Source: JBKHJA01 sp046538375
GTDB taxonomy: Bacteria > Acidobacteriota > Aminicenantia > Aminicenantales > Aminicenantaceae
DNA length: 21,250 bases
NCBI GenBank assembly: GCA_046538375.1
Contig: JBKHJA010000043.1
Location: 1 to 21,250, forward strand
Direction: 5' to 3'
The position numbers and the translations under genes are program-made. Under the pieces are notes generated by a model. That model saw only the letters and a list, made by a program, of their open reading frames with translations, did not search any database and was not told where the DNA came from. Shown piece after piece: positions 7,136-14,935 of the stretch (within the stretch, counting starts at the first letter, position 1; each line of letters starts with the position of its first letter).

Positions 7136-8584
7136 ATGAAAAAGAAATTTTTGTCATTCGTTTTCCTTCTGTTCTTTTTATGTTGGATGGTTCCTCGGTT
7201 TGTGTGTCCACAAAGCCAGTATGAGACAGATGTTTCTCCTGCTTTTCGTTTGATCGACATCTGGCTGGAGGCGCAGCGCGATTACGACCGTCTGCCTGGC
7301 ATTTCAGCGGGCATAGTCTATGATCAGGAATTGATTTGGAGCAAAGGTTATGGATTTGCTGACGTGGAGAAAGAAGTTAGTGCAGAGCCCCATACCATTT
7401 ACAGCATCTGTTCGATATCCAAGCTGTTTACTTCGGTGGCCATCATGAAGCTGTATGACGCAGGGAAACTGCGGCTGGATGACCGTGTGGCTGATGTTCT
7501 TCCCTGGTTTGACCTCCAACAGCAATGGGAGGACAGCGGCCCCATCACCATAAGATCTTTGCTCACTCATTCTTCTGGTCTTCCCCGTGAATCCGATTAT
7601 CCTTACTGGACTGGTCCTGATTTTCCTTTTCCTTCCGTACAGCAGGTCAAAGATAAACTGGACAGCCAGAAAACCCTTTACCCAGCCTCCACATATTTTC
7701 AGTACAGCAATCTTGGCTTAACCATGCTGGGCGAAATTGTCGCCGAAGTATCAGGTGTGCCGTATGAGCAATACATCGAGGAAAATATTTTAAAACCCCT
7801 GATGATGGACGAAACTCGTACAAAACTGCCCGAGTCATTATGGAGAGGAAAACTGGCCACCGGATACAGTGCCTTGAAACGGGATGGCACCCGTGACATG
7901 CTGCCTTTATTTCAGGCCAAAGGTATTGCTGCTGCTGCCGGATTTTCCTCCACTGTCCAAGATCTGGCCCGGTTTGCTTCCTGGCAGTTCCGGCTTTTGG
8001 AAAGAGGTGGAAAAGAGATCCTCAAATCATCCACGCTCCGCGAGATGCAGCGTGTGCACTGGATTGATCCTGATTGGAAGACTTCCTGGGGGCTTGGATT
8101 TTCGTTGTATGAAGTTGATAGGAAGACCATGGTAGGTCATGGAGGTTCATGCCCCGGCTACAGGAGCACATTGATGATCGATCCGCATAAAAAACAGGCG
8201 TTTATTGTCATGATCAACGCCCAGGGAGTCAGCCCAAACAAATATGCGAGTGGTATGAGAGATATTGTGAAGAAGGCCGAAGTTGAAGGAAAAGAGGAGA
8301 AACTGAAGGGGGTCAATCTTGAAGAATATGCGGGCTACTACAATGCTCAGCCATGGTGGGGGGAGACGGTTTTCATTCCTTGGAAGGGAAAGTTAGCTGA
8401 GCTGGGATTGCCGTCTGAAAATCCTGCTGAGAGCCTTACGCTGCTCAGACACATAAAGGGTGACACTTTCCGCCGGATAAGGGACGACGAGACGCTCGGC
8501 GAAAAAGTGGTGTTTGAAAGAGATAGTTCAGGGAAAGTTATCCGGATGTGGCAGCACAGCAACTACAGCAATAAATTGAGATAA
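7136..8584 (+). CDS. exported serine hydrolase (class C beta-lactamase/S12 family)
   Basis: A 482-aa penicillin-binding-protein-like serine hydrolase. Members include DD-peptidases, D-aminopeptidases, esterases and beta-lactamases, so the substrate cannot be read from sequence. The start is the ATG at 7136 with GGAGG 5 nt upstream. Residues 1-26 (MKKKFLSFVFLLFFLCWMVP...) are a Sec signal, placing it in the periplasm. Catalytic motifs are SISK (Ser93, Lys96), YSN (Tyr190, Asn192) and HGG (His335, in GHGGSCPG) in normal order and spacing. A C-terminal extension (about 390-482) contains GYYNAQPWWGETVFIPWKGK, probably a small beta-domain. Convergent with helicase copy 2. A second, nearly deleted relative is seen at 3923-3994. 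Inferred ancestral neighbour: a divergent alanine racemase gene. Confidence 0.93.
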   Translation: MKKKFLSFVFLLFFLCWMVPRFVCPQSQYETDVSPAFRLIDIWLEAQRDYDRLPGISAGIVYDQELIWSKGYGFADVEKEVSAEPHTIYSICSISKLFTSVAIMKLYDAGKLRLDDRVADVLPWFDLQQQWEDSGPITIRSLLTHSSGLPRESDYPYWTGPDFPFPSVQQVKDKLDSQKTLYPASTYFQYSNLGLTMLGEIVAEVSGVPYEQYIEENILKPLMMDETRTKLPESLWRGKLATGYSALKRDGTRDMLPLFQAKGIAAAAGFSSTVQDLARFASWQFRLLERGGKEILKSSTLREMQRVHWIDPDWKTSWGLGFSLYEVDRKTMVGHGGSCPGYRSTLMIDPHKKQAFIVMINAQGVSPNKYASGMRDIVKKAEVEGKEEKLKGVNLEEYAGYYNAQPWWGETVFIPWKGKLAELGLPSENPAESLTLLRHIKGDTFRRIRDDETLGEKVVFERDSSGKVIRMWQHSNYSNKLR

Positions 8585-8610
8585 AGCGGAGGAAAGTTGT
8601 GATGTATATA

Positions 8611-8668
8611 CAGAGGAAATCCGTTTTCTCTGTCCTGTGAAGGATTCACAATTTTCTCCCGCTGTATT
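8611..8668. repeat. 58-bp imperfect direct repeat, copy A
   Basis: About 80% identical to 10110-10168 in the same orientation, sharing CACAATTTTCTCCCGC and TCTGTCCTGT. Together the copies flank helicase copy 2 and its promoter. Copy A also contains two hairpins (8611-8632 and 8636-8650) that copy B does not preserve well. Confidence 0.75.
8636..8655 (+). terminator. possible weak terminator after the serine hydrolase
   Basis: TGTGAA (8636-8641) pairs with TTCACA (8645-8650) around a GGA loop, followed by ATTTT. A second hairpin, CAGAGGAAA/TTTTCTCTG with loop TCCG, precedes it at 8611-8632. The stem is short and the T-run brief, so termination is only possible. Confidence 0.3.
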
Positions 8669-8691
8669 GATCATTTTTCGACTTCCTCTTT

Positions 8692-9906
8692 TTAGAGCTG
8701 GGAATTCCTTCGGTTATTCCTCGATCCGTTGTTTCGGGATCTTTTTTTGAACCTGAAACCCTCGCTTTGGTCCGTGGCATAAAGGTCAATATCTGCGGTC
8801 TGTACCGGAATATTCATCCCGATATAAGATTCGATAGCCTCAAGATGGTCAAGCGTGCCTTCGCTGGCCAGCGATATCGCCTTTCCAGAATTCCCGGCCC
8901 GAGCTGTGCGTCCTATTCGATGGACATAATTTTCACAATCCTGGGGAAGATCATAGTTAATGACCATATCCAGGTCATCAATGTGAAGCCCTCTTGCAGC
9001 AACATCAGTGGCCACCAGGAAAGCAAATTTGCCAGATTTGAAATCGTTGATGATGTTCAGTCTTTTATGCTGGGGAAGGTCTCCAGTCAGGTGTTTGCTT
9101 CGGAATCCGTTGATCTGCAGCTTCTTAGCCAGACGGAATGCCGTATGTCGCATATTCGTAAAGATCAGGACGTTCTGAGGCATAAGAGTCCTTAGGAGGC
9201 CCAGCATGAGGTTTAACTTGATATGGCTTTTCACATGGTAGAGTTCCTGAAAAATCGTATCCACTGTCAGCTGGTCTGGAGTGACTTCGATGGACACTGG
9301 ATGGTTCATGTGTTGGGCGGCGATTCTCCTGGAGATGCGGTTTAAAGTCGCGCTGAAAAGCATGTTGTGCCGGGCCTTTCGGGGGGGCATCTTCCGGAGA
9401 ATCTTTATGATGTCCGGAAGAAATCCCATGTCAAAAAGACGATCAGCTTCGTCTATGACCAGGATTCCAATGTCTTTTAGCTTCAAGTGGCCTTTTTCGG
9501 CTAAATCCAGTAATCTTCCTGGTGTCCCGATGACGATGTCCAGGCCTTTTTTCAATGAAGCCAACTGGCCGGCGTAGCCCACGCCGCCGTAAAGGCTGCC
9601 CACGGCGAATCCCAGATTGCGGTTCAGCAGCAGGGCTTCTTTTTCAATCTGAACAGCCAGTTCCCTGGTGGGCACGATGATCAGCGCCTTTTTTCGTCCG
9701 GAAGTATTCTTACTCAGCAGGCGCTCGAACAGCGTGATCAAGAAGGCGGCAGTTTTGCCGGTTCCGGTTTGGGATTGAACGGCCACGTCCTTACCTTCCA
9801 ATGTTTCAGCCAGGGTTTTTTCCTGGACGGCTGTCATTTCTGTATAACCTCTCTCCGCTATCGAACGAAGGAGAGAGGATTCAAGATTCAATTGGTTAAA
9901 GTTCAT
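8692..9906 (-). CDS. DEAD-box RNA helicase, RhlE-like (copy 2)
   Basis: A 404-aa paralogue of the helicase at 3971-5188 with all DEAD-box motifs intact (GTGKT 48-52, DEAD 152-155, SAT 185-187, HRIGRTARAG 329-338). Residues 1-310 are identical to copy 1; differences are G311D, G323D, A351T, N353D, F376Y, D383G, S394G, K398N and K401N, and it ends QL where copy 1 ends QLS. This copy has its own stop codon, so it represents the ancestral end. It keeps the same start, leader and promoter layout. It converges on the serine hydrolase at 7136-8584, with 107 bp between stop codons. A role in RNA remodelling is expected from the family; whether the two copies differ in function is unknown. Confidence 0.95.
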   Translation of the reverse strand: MNFNQLNLESSLLRSIAERGYTEMTAVQEKTLAETLEGKDVAVQSQTGTGKTAAFLITLFERLLSKNTSGRKKALIIVPTRELAVQIEKEALLLNRNLGFAVGSLYGGVGYAGQLASLKKGLDIVIGTPGRLLDLAEKGHLKLKDIGILVIDEADRLFDMGFLPDIIKILRKMPPRKARHNMLFSATLNRISRRIAAQHMNHPVSIEVTPDQLTVDTIFQELYHVKSHIKLNLMLGLLRTLMPQNVLIFTNMRHTAFRLAKKLQINGFRSKHLTGDLPQHKRLNIINDFKSGKFAFLVATDVAARGLHIDDLDMVINYDLPQDCENYVHRIGRTARAGNSGKAISLASEGTLDHLEAIESYIGMNIPVQTADIDLYATDQSEGFRFKKRSRNNGSRNNRRNSQL

Positions 9907-10048
9907 TTCTCAACCTTTTTCTTGTTTAAAACATGAGGGGATGAATGTCAGAGGAAATTATCGTTCGGAAGGGAAAAACAATTTGCCTTGACTGTTTTCC
10001 AACCAGATGTTTAGGAAACATTATACCTTATATGCTAATATAAAACAA
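8695..10048. repeat. helicase-containing duplication, right copy
   Basis: Partner of 3977-5331. Positions 8996-10011 are identical to 4278-5293 (1,016 bp). On the gene 3' side the copies differ by about 8-10%; on the leader side the identity ends at GATGTT and a short replaced stretch precedes the conserved promoter. Confidence 0.93.
10020..10048 (-). promoter_or_regulatory. sigma70-type promoter of helicase copy 2
   Basis: On the minus strand TTGTTT (10048-10043), 17-bp spacer, TATAAT (10025-10020). It is identical in boxes and spacing to the copy 1 promoter despite spacer changes. The leader to the ATG at 9906 is about 107 nt. Confidence 0.75.
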
Positions 10049-10278
10049 TTAAAATATTAAGGATTTCCTTAATCGCCTTCTATTTTGCTGCGAATTTTTT
10101 TTGGGCTTACACAGGTAATCCATTTTTTCTGTCCTGTAAAAGGCCCACAATTTTCTCCCGCTTGTATTCTGAAATAAGCCGGTCACACTTTTATATCACA
10201 TTGAGCGAAGGATTATTTTGGCCATTGTACATTCCTGCATTTAAGTTTGAAATGGTTTGATTTAAATCAGAGATGCTG
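10049..10278. other. intergenic region between helicase copy 2 and the aldo/keto reductase
   Basis: No gene is seen. It holds a perfect 8-bp palindrome around 10056-10073 (ATTAAGGATTTCCTTAAT), just upstream of the helicase promoter, and the second 58-bp repeat copy (10110-10168). The palindrome could be an operator; there is no further evidence. Confidence 0.4.
10110..10168. repeat. 58-bp imperfect direct repeat, copy B
   Basis: About 80% identical to 8611-8668 and in the same orientation. It lies about 60 bp upstream of the promoter of helicase copy 2 and 110 bp beyond the end of the reductase gene. Confidence 0.75.
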
Positions 10279-11580
10279 TCAGGCCAGTGCCAGAAGGTTG
10301 TGGGCGAGGATGAGCATGCCTTGGATGGGAACATGGTGAGGGCAAGCTGATTCGCAGTATCCCCTGCAGTCGATGCACACATCGGCTTTAGCCCCGGGAA
10401 TACGGGCGTATTTGACCATAGCCTCCCTCTCCCGGCTTTGTGCAACAAAATAGTGATTGTACCGCATGATGGTGTTGACAGGCACTCCATGGGGGCACTG
10501 CGGTTCGCACAGTCCACAGGCATGCCGGCAGTAAAGGTTGCCGCAGCCCTGTTTGTAGGCTGTCAGCAGGGCCTTACTCCGGTCATCGAGCTTTTGGCCG
10601 GACAGCGTAAGAATACGGTCAAGCTCGTCAAAAGTTCTCAGCGTACAGCACACCGTATTGACATGGGGATTGGAAAGGGCGAACTTGATGGCCGCTGCTC
10701 TTATTTCCTGAGGATCCTTGAGATCATACTTCTTAATGAATTGTTCTGCTCTATCGGCCCTGTCTTTGAACCGTTTCAGTCCCTCCTGGTACAGGGGATG
10801 AATTTCTTTGTCTTCCTTCTCCAGGCGTTCGATCCCAGATTTAAGCCTGTAATAATTGGTTACCGGCGTCGTTTTCATCAAAGCGGCGCCGATATTTTTC
10901 TCCCTGCAGACCTCGAGCACCCGTTCTCCCTGATCCATCTGGAGGAAATTGTAGGCAAACAGGAAGACATCAAACCGTCCGTCTTCTGCTGCGGCCAGGA
11001 GCACTCTGTCCATTGCCTGCTCTGGATTCTTGAACCAGAACGATCCGTGGTGGGATGCACCCACGAACCGGATATGTCCCTCTGATTTGAGCTGGTTCAT
11101 GGCGGCATGGAAATTTTGGTGCTTCAGGGCTTCCACATTTTCAGGTAGATGCATCATCATACAATCAATATACTCTGTGCCCAGGTCTTCCAGGCCCTTA
11201 TGGACCCGTTTGATAAGACCTTCCTTCGAGGTGTCTCCTTCCATCAGCATCTTCGAGCTGATGAACAGCGACCTGCGGTCTCTTCCCTTGATCACGTTTC
11301 CGATTTTTTTGTGATGACCCGGGTAGCTTTCAGCTGTGTCGATATAATTGATACCGGCATCCAGCATGGCTGCCATCAGTCCTTCCTCCTGGACCGAGCC
11401 CACCGCGAGATCGGAAACCTTGAAACCGGTCCGACCAAGAATCCGGTAGTCCTTGATTTTGAGGGAGGAATGGCTTTTCTCATTCCCCCATGCATCTTTG
11501 GCCGCCAAACCGGTACTCACCATCCCGAGAGCAGAGGCTTTCAGAAATTCTCTTCGTCCCAGATATCTTTGTTTCTGCAT
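10279..11580 (-). CDS. Tat-exported aldo/keto reductase with C-terminal Fe-S domain
   Basis: A 433-aa oxidoreductase. The start is the ATG at 11580, with GGAGG 4 nt upstream. Residues about 1-32 form a Tat signal (GRREFLKASALGMVSTGLA, ending near KDAWG). Residues about 42-330 are an aldo/keto reductase barrel with the usual tetrad: Asp81 and Tyr86 in NYIDTAESY, Lys110 in ISSKM, His144 in MMMHLPEN. The C-terminal 90 residues add two cysteine clusters: Cys346, 351, 355, 358 and 362 ending in a CP, and Cys402, 405, 409 and 413 in CIDCRGYCESACP, which resembles a 4Fe-4S ferredoxin motif. Such fusions are known among bacterial AKR-like proteins, where the substrate is generally unknown. Export of a folded cofactor protein fits Tat. 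The electron donor is unclear because NAD(P)H is not expected in the periplasm. Confidence 0.9.
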   Translation of the reverse strand: MQKQRYLGRREFLKASALGMVSTGLAAKDAWGNEKSHSSLKIKDYRILGRTGFKVSDLAVGSVQEEGLMAAMLDAGINYIDTAESYPGHHKKIGNVIKGRDRRSLFISSKMLMEGDTSKEGLIKRVHKGLEDLGTEYIDCMMMHLPENVEALKHQNFHAAMNQLKSEGHIRFVGASHHGSFWFKNPEQAMDRVLLAAAEDGRFDVFLFAYNFLQMDQGERVLEVCREKNIGAALMKTTPVTNYYRLKSGIERLEKEDKEIHPLYQEGLKRFKDRADRAEQFIKKYDLKDPQEIRAAAIKFALSNPHVNTVCCTLRTFDELDRILTLSGQKLDDRSKALLTAYKQGCGNLYCRHACGLCEPQCPHGVPVNTIMRYNHYFVAQSREREAMVKYARIPGAKADVCIDCRGYCESACPHHVPIQGMLILAHNLLALA

Positions 11581-11708
11581 GCTTCCTCCTAAAAATATGG
11601 GCAATCATTTTACCTTTTTGTTGATGCCTTGTCTCTGATTATTTTTCCTGAAAGAAAAATTGCCAACTTCGGTGAGAAGCGATTATGCAGCTTGTAGAAA
11701 AAGGATAA

Positions 11709-12033
11709 ATCTCGCCGGCTGGCGTCGGATTCTCCACTGTTGGCGACCTTCACCGTTTTGCCCGTGCTCTTCTGACAGGAAAACTGGTTTCCGAAGAATC
11801 TCTCCAAAAACTAAGGACAGACCATACCCGGGAAAATTACGGTTATGGATTTAGGATTGTGCACGGTCCTTCTGGAAAAGTTGTCGGCCACGGGGGGAGG
11901 CTTTGCTGGGATTAACGGAAAACTGGATATTTATCTAGATAAAAGATACATTGTTGCTGTTCTCTCTGACTATGACCGCGGTGCCGGTCCTATAGCCCGA
12001 AAAATCGGCGAACTTCTCGACAGAGTCGAATAG
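11709..12033 (+). pseudogene. decayed serine hydrolase (S12/beta-lactamase family), C-terminal part
   Basis: The plus strand encodes SPAGVGFSTVGDLHRFARAL, then LTGKLVSEESLQKLR, YGYGFRI and GKVVGHGG, a recognisable third-motif region of S12-type hydrolases. At a run of six G (11892-11897) the frame shifts by one base. Reading five G restores GHGGGFAGINGKLDIYLDKR and continues to IGELLDRVE and a TAG at 12031-12033. Upstream, an in-frame TAA at 11706-11708 and loss of similarity mean the SxxK and YxN motifs are gone. So it is both truncated and frameshifted. The frameshift alone could be a homopolymer sequencing error, but the missing N-terminal two thirds cannot. It lies in the gap between two minus-strand genes, with a stop only 6 bp from the end of the next hydrolase. 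Confidence 0.85.
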
Positions 12034-12039
12034 CAAACT

Positions 12040-13950
12040 TCAATTGATTTTTTTTCCTCTAAAGGTTCCTCCTGGCTGGCTCACTTTGATCTCTGTGACC
12101 CTGCTTTGTTCTATCACGAATTCAATGCTGTAACCTTCCAATCCTTTCAGGGTGAATTCTGTTCCTTTATAGGGGACAAGCTCCATAGTGGGCTGGCTGG
12201 GAATGGTAGCGAAAAGAGTATCTCCTTTGAGTGAAATAGTCACCTTCATCTCCATAACTTCATATTCTCCCGTGAACTGAGAGAGAAATTCCGGGTCCTT
12301 CATTTCCTGGGGAGCTTTCTTGGTAAACACTATGGCCGAGACCGATGGCTCGAGAGGGACGGAAAGGCGGTTGATATCGCCTTTTGAGTTAGTATGGAAA
12401 GTTACCTGGAGGTTTTCGATAGGGGAGATCTTGGATTCCTCCTCTGCGACCTTGAACACATCATAGTGCCAGTGCTCCAGAGTGAATGGGAATGAGTTGA
12501 ATTTTCCGGTGAGGGAATTTTCTTTGACTGTTATGGGAATGATCCCGTAAGCGGGGTGCTCGTATTCTCCCTCGTAGGATTCAAGCGAATGAGAAGGCGT
12601 GGTACCTTCCACTCGGTCTTCTTCTTTTTTCTTCTTCTCCTCCTCTGCTTTTTCTCGATCCTTTTCGGCCTTTTCGTATCTTTCTTTGCTGATTTTTTCC
12701 CATCCTTGGTCGAGGTCGAGCATCATATCAAGAATATAGCCCATGGAGATCTGAACGAGCGGTGTGCCGCTCAGGTTTGTGAGAACCACGGCTCCGAGAT
12801 TATGGTTAGGGAGGAACGCATTGAGAAAATAAAATCCATCGATAGCACCTCCGTGATGCACCAGCTTGTGTCCTCGGTAGGTCTCAAGAAACCATCCTAG
12901 ACCGTAATTCATGTCAGACTGCCCATCAGGCTGGACGGAAAGCATGGATTCTCTTAAAAACATGGATGGCGTGTACATCTCTTTATGCCCTGCTTCGGAA
13001 ATGATCTGTTTTTCGGCCACTTTTCCCTTATTCAGATGGAAATTGACCCATTTCAGAATGTCGTTGACGCAGGAGTTTATGGAGCCAGCAGGACCCACGC
13101 TGTCGATTTTCCTGAAAGGAATCTCCATAACCTTATCATCCTTTTTTATGTAAGGCAGAGAGTGATGGTCCGACTTCTTGGAGTCCTCAACAGAGAAATT
13201 GCTGTTTGTCATGCCTAAAGGTTCAAATATTCTTTTGCTGACGAATTCTTCCCAAGTGCTGCCGGTCACTCGCTCAATGAGATATCCTGCTGTCACATAC
13301 ATCAGGTTGTTGTACTGGAAGGTTGATCGAATATCTGCGCTGAAGTCGAGATACTTGAGGCGCTTAACTATCTGTTTGCGGGTAATGGAAGAGCCATACC
13401 ATAGGGCATCATGACGGGGGAGGCCGGATCGGTGGCAGACCAGATCTCGCACCGTCATTCTTTCGGTAGCGATTTCGTCTTTTAGCTTAAATTCAGGAAG
13501 ATAGTCGCGGACGGGCTTGTTCCATTCAACTTTGCCTTCATCCACAAGGATGCCCACAGCCAGGGTGGTGAAGGCTTTGGAAGCAGAGCCGATGGCAAAC
13601 AGGGTGTTGGGAGTCACAGGAAGGTTCTTTTCTCTATTCCTCACCCCGAATCCTTCTGCCAGCACCACTTTATTGTCTTTGACGATGCCCACACCCATTC
13701 CAGGAACCTGCCATTTTTTCATCTTCGTGATCAAAAAGCTGCGGAATTTTTTTAATTTCTCATCAAGTTTTTCATCCCCTTGGGGAGCTTCGGCTGCCGT
13801 ATGGGCGTTGGTAGAGATACAGGATGTTCCTTGAGTTGTGCTGTCAGCTTGGTCCTTAACCTTCACAGCCGGGAGATAGACGGCCATACACAATACCAGA
13901 AGGAATGGAAAGAAAATTTTGAGTTTGGATTGTGAAAGCACTCTAAACAT
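12040..13950 (-). CDS. serine hydrolase (S12/beta-lactamase family) with C-terminal DUF3471-like domains
   Basis: A 636-aa exported hydrolase. The start ATG at 13950 has AAGGAGG 4 nt upstream. Residues about 9-29 form a hydrophobic signal (IFFPFLLVLCMAVYLPAV). The catalytic domain (about 65-410) contains SASK (Ser122, Lys125), YNN (Tyr213, Asn215) and HHGG (His366). A highly charged Lys/Glu linker (about 418-447) likely forms a helix. Two beta-rich repeats follow, each starting with a Y.GEY/F.GEY motif (about 459-545 and 569-636), like the DUF3471 domains often found behind S12 peptidases. The reaction may be peptide, ester or D-amino-acid amide hydrolysis; sequence does not tell which. A remnant of a related gene lies just beyond its stop on the opposite strand. 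Upstream sequence has a near-repeat of TATTAGAG that may be regulatory. Confidence 0.92.
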   Translation of the reverse strand: MFRVLSQSKLKIFFPFLLVLCMAVYLPAVKVKDQADSTTQGTSCISTNAHTAAEAPQGDEKLDEKLKKFRSFLITKMKKWQVPGMGVGIVKDNKVVLAEGFGVRNREKNLPVTPNTLFAIGSASKAFTTLAVGILVDEGKVEWNKPVRDYLPEFKLKDEIATERMTVRDLVCHRSGLPRHDALWYGSSITRKQIVKRLKYLDFSADIRSTFQYNNLMYVTAGYLIERVTGSTWEEFVSKRIFEPLGMTNSNFSVEDSKKSDHHSLPYIKKDDKVMEIPFRKIDSVGPAGSINSCVNDILKWVNFHLNKGKVAEKQIISEAGHKEMYTPSMFLRESMLSVQPDGQSDMNYGLGWFLETYRGHKLVHHGGAIDGFYFLNAFLPNHNLGAVVLTNLSGTPLVQISMGYILDMMLDLDQGWEKISKERYEKAEKDREKAEEEKKKKEEDRVEGTTPSHSLESYEGEYEHPAYGIIPITVKENSLTGKFNSFPFTLEHWHYDVFKVAEEESKISPIENLQVTFHTNSKGDINRLSVPLEPSVSAIVFTKKAPQEMKDPEFLSQFTGEYEVMEMKVTISLKGDTLFATIPSQPTMELVPYKGTEFTLKGLEGYSIEFVIEQSRVTEIKVSQPGGTFRGKKIN

Positions 13951-14328
13951 CTGGCCTCCTTTTAAAAATTAGATTTCTTTTTTCCTTCAGAATTCCTGTT
14001 GGAATTACTCTCTAATACCTCTAATATCATGAATTCTTCAACACTGCCCGCAGAAAATCCACAAAAACCGGGTGAAATAGGGATATATCACAGGTGAAGA
14101 AGGAGTTCAAATAAAAAAATTCCTGGCATTCGCTCAGAATAAAACTTACGGACATTTTCATTATCTTGCTCCTCTGGAAAGGCTTGCTATGAGTGGGGCT
14201 CTCTTTAAGTTTTGTGGTTCTCTTTTTTTTAATTACTGCGTTTTCACTGATCCCAGACGACCAAGAACTGTCAATATTCCTTTTTTTTGGCACGATTTTT
14301 GCTGCTGAATTTACCGAAGAGTAAAAAA
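13951..14328. other. intergenic region between the DUF3471 hydrolase and a small gene
   Basis: No gene is supported. A weak promoter for the hydrolase may be present on the minus strand (TTGAAG, 18 bp, TATTAG, about 14028-14058 region). Two copies of TATTAGAG sit next to each other there. Both strands carry open frames without ribosome binding sites that look like chance. Confidence 0.3.
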
Positions 14329-14568
14329 ATGCAGGTGCCTCAAGATATGGACTATCAAAGACAAATCCAAGAGGCATTGAAAAGAGCAAAGCGTAAAAAA
14401 GTTTTATACCTCTACAACGAGTACGGAGAAAAGCATTTACTGGGTGTTTTCAGCCCCAAGAAGGCTTCCCAGGTAAAGAATTACCTGCGCAGCAAAAAAT
14501 TAATCGACCGTCTATCAGAATTCGATGTCAAAACCACCGAACCAGACAGCCAATTCAGCCTCTCCTGA
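14329..14568 (+). CDS. small basic protein of unknown function
   Basis: A 79-aa product from the ATG at 14329 (preceded by a weak GAAGAG); an ATG at 14347 is possible, and a TTG at 14287 lacks a ribosome binding site. It is rich in Lys and Arg, with a helical segment YQRQIQEALKRAKRKKVLYL followed by YNEYGEKHLLGVFSPKKASQ, a pattern of alternating charged and hydrophobic residues typical of a folded small protein. No family is recognised. It stands alone on the plus strand, 370 bp before the molybdenum hydroxylase operon. The weak start signal keeps the call uncertain. Confidence 0.5.
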   Translation: MQVPQDMDYQRQIQEALKRAKRKKVLYLYNEYGEKHLLGVFSPKKASQVKNYLRSKKLIDRLSEFDVKTTEPDSQFSLS

Positions 14569-14935
14569 TCCTTAATACCATCGATACTTCTGTAAGAATC
14601 AGGGGTGTTCTTCCTTTATTAATTCGAACAGTTCCATTATAACCATGGCCGCAGCTCACCATATCTTATGCCCTTTGCAAAGATAGAAGGGATCTTCAAC
14701 TTTACGAAGTTTTTTGCAGCTTCCTACCCAGCATTTTTTTTGGAGATGGATGATTCTTGATTGTTTCTCTGTCATCTGATAATGTTTCTTTTGGATTGAG
14801 GCTGGAGAAAGGGATAAATACACATACATAAATCAAGAAGAAACTCACCACAAAAAGCTGGATGCTTTATTAGGTGGGCTTTCTTTCAGAAAAACCGGGA
14901 TTATTTTATAACAGCCTGTGAACAGGAGGGCTTGG
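14569..14935. other. intergenic region upstream of the molybdenum hydroxylase operon
   Basis: I see no gene. There is no strong promoter pair; an AT-rich stretch (TTATTTTATAAC, about 14901-14912) close to the first gene could hold a -10 box. A short AAAGC/GCTTT hairpin lies near 14855-14871. Confidence 0.3.

Noticed and set aside
8611..10168. Helicase copy 2 as a transposon
   Set aside because: The flanking repeats are direct and imperfect, there is no transposase, and the duplication extends to alr and hydrolase sequence, so segmental duplication explains more.
11845..12033. 62-codon plus-strand open frame as an independent small gene
   Set aside because: Only its second half resembles protein, and that part is the out-of-frame continuation of the decayed serine hydrolase.
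14079..14307. Plus-strand open frame of about 75 codons containing YGHFHYLAPLERLAMSG
   Set aside because: It begins after a stop, has no start codon with a ribosome binding site and no recognisable family; possible old remnant but not supportable.
14027..14389. 120-codon minus-strand open frame
   Set aside because: No ribosome binding site, low-complexity composition, and it overlaps a better small gene on the plus strand.
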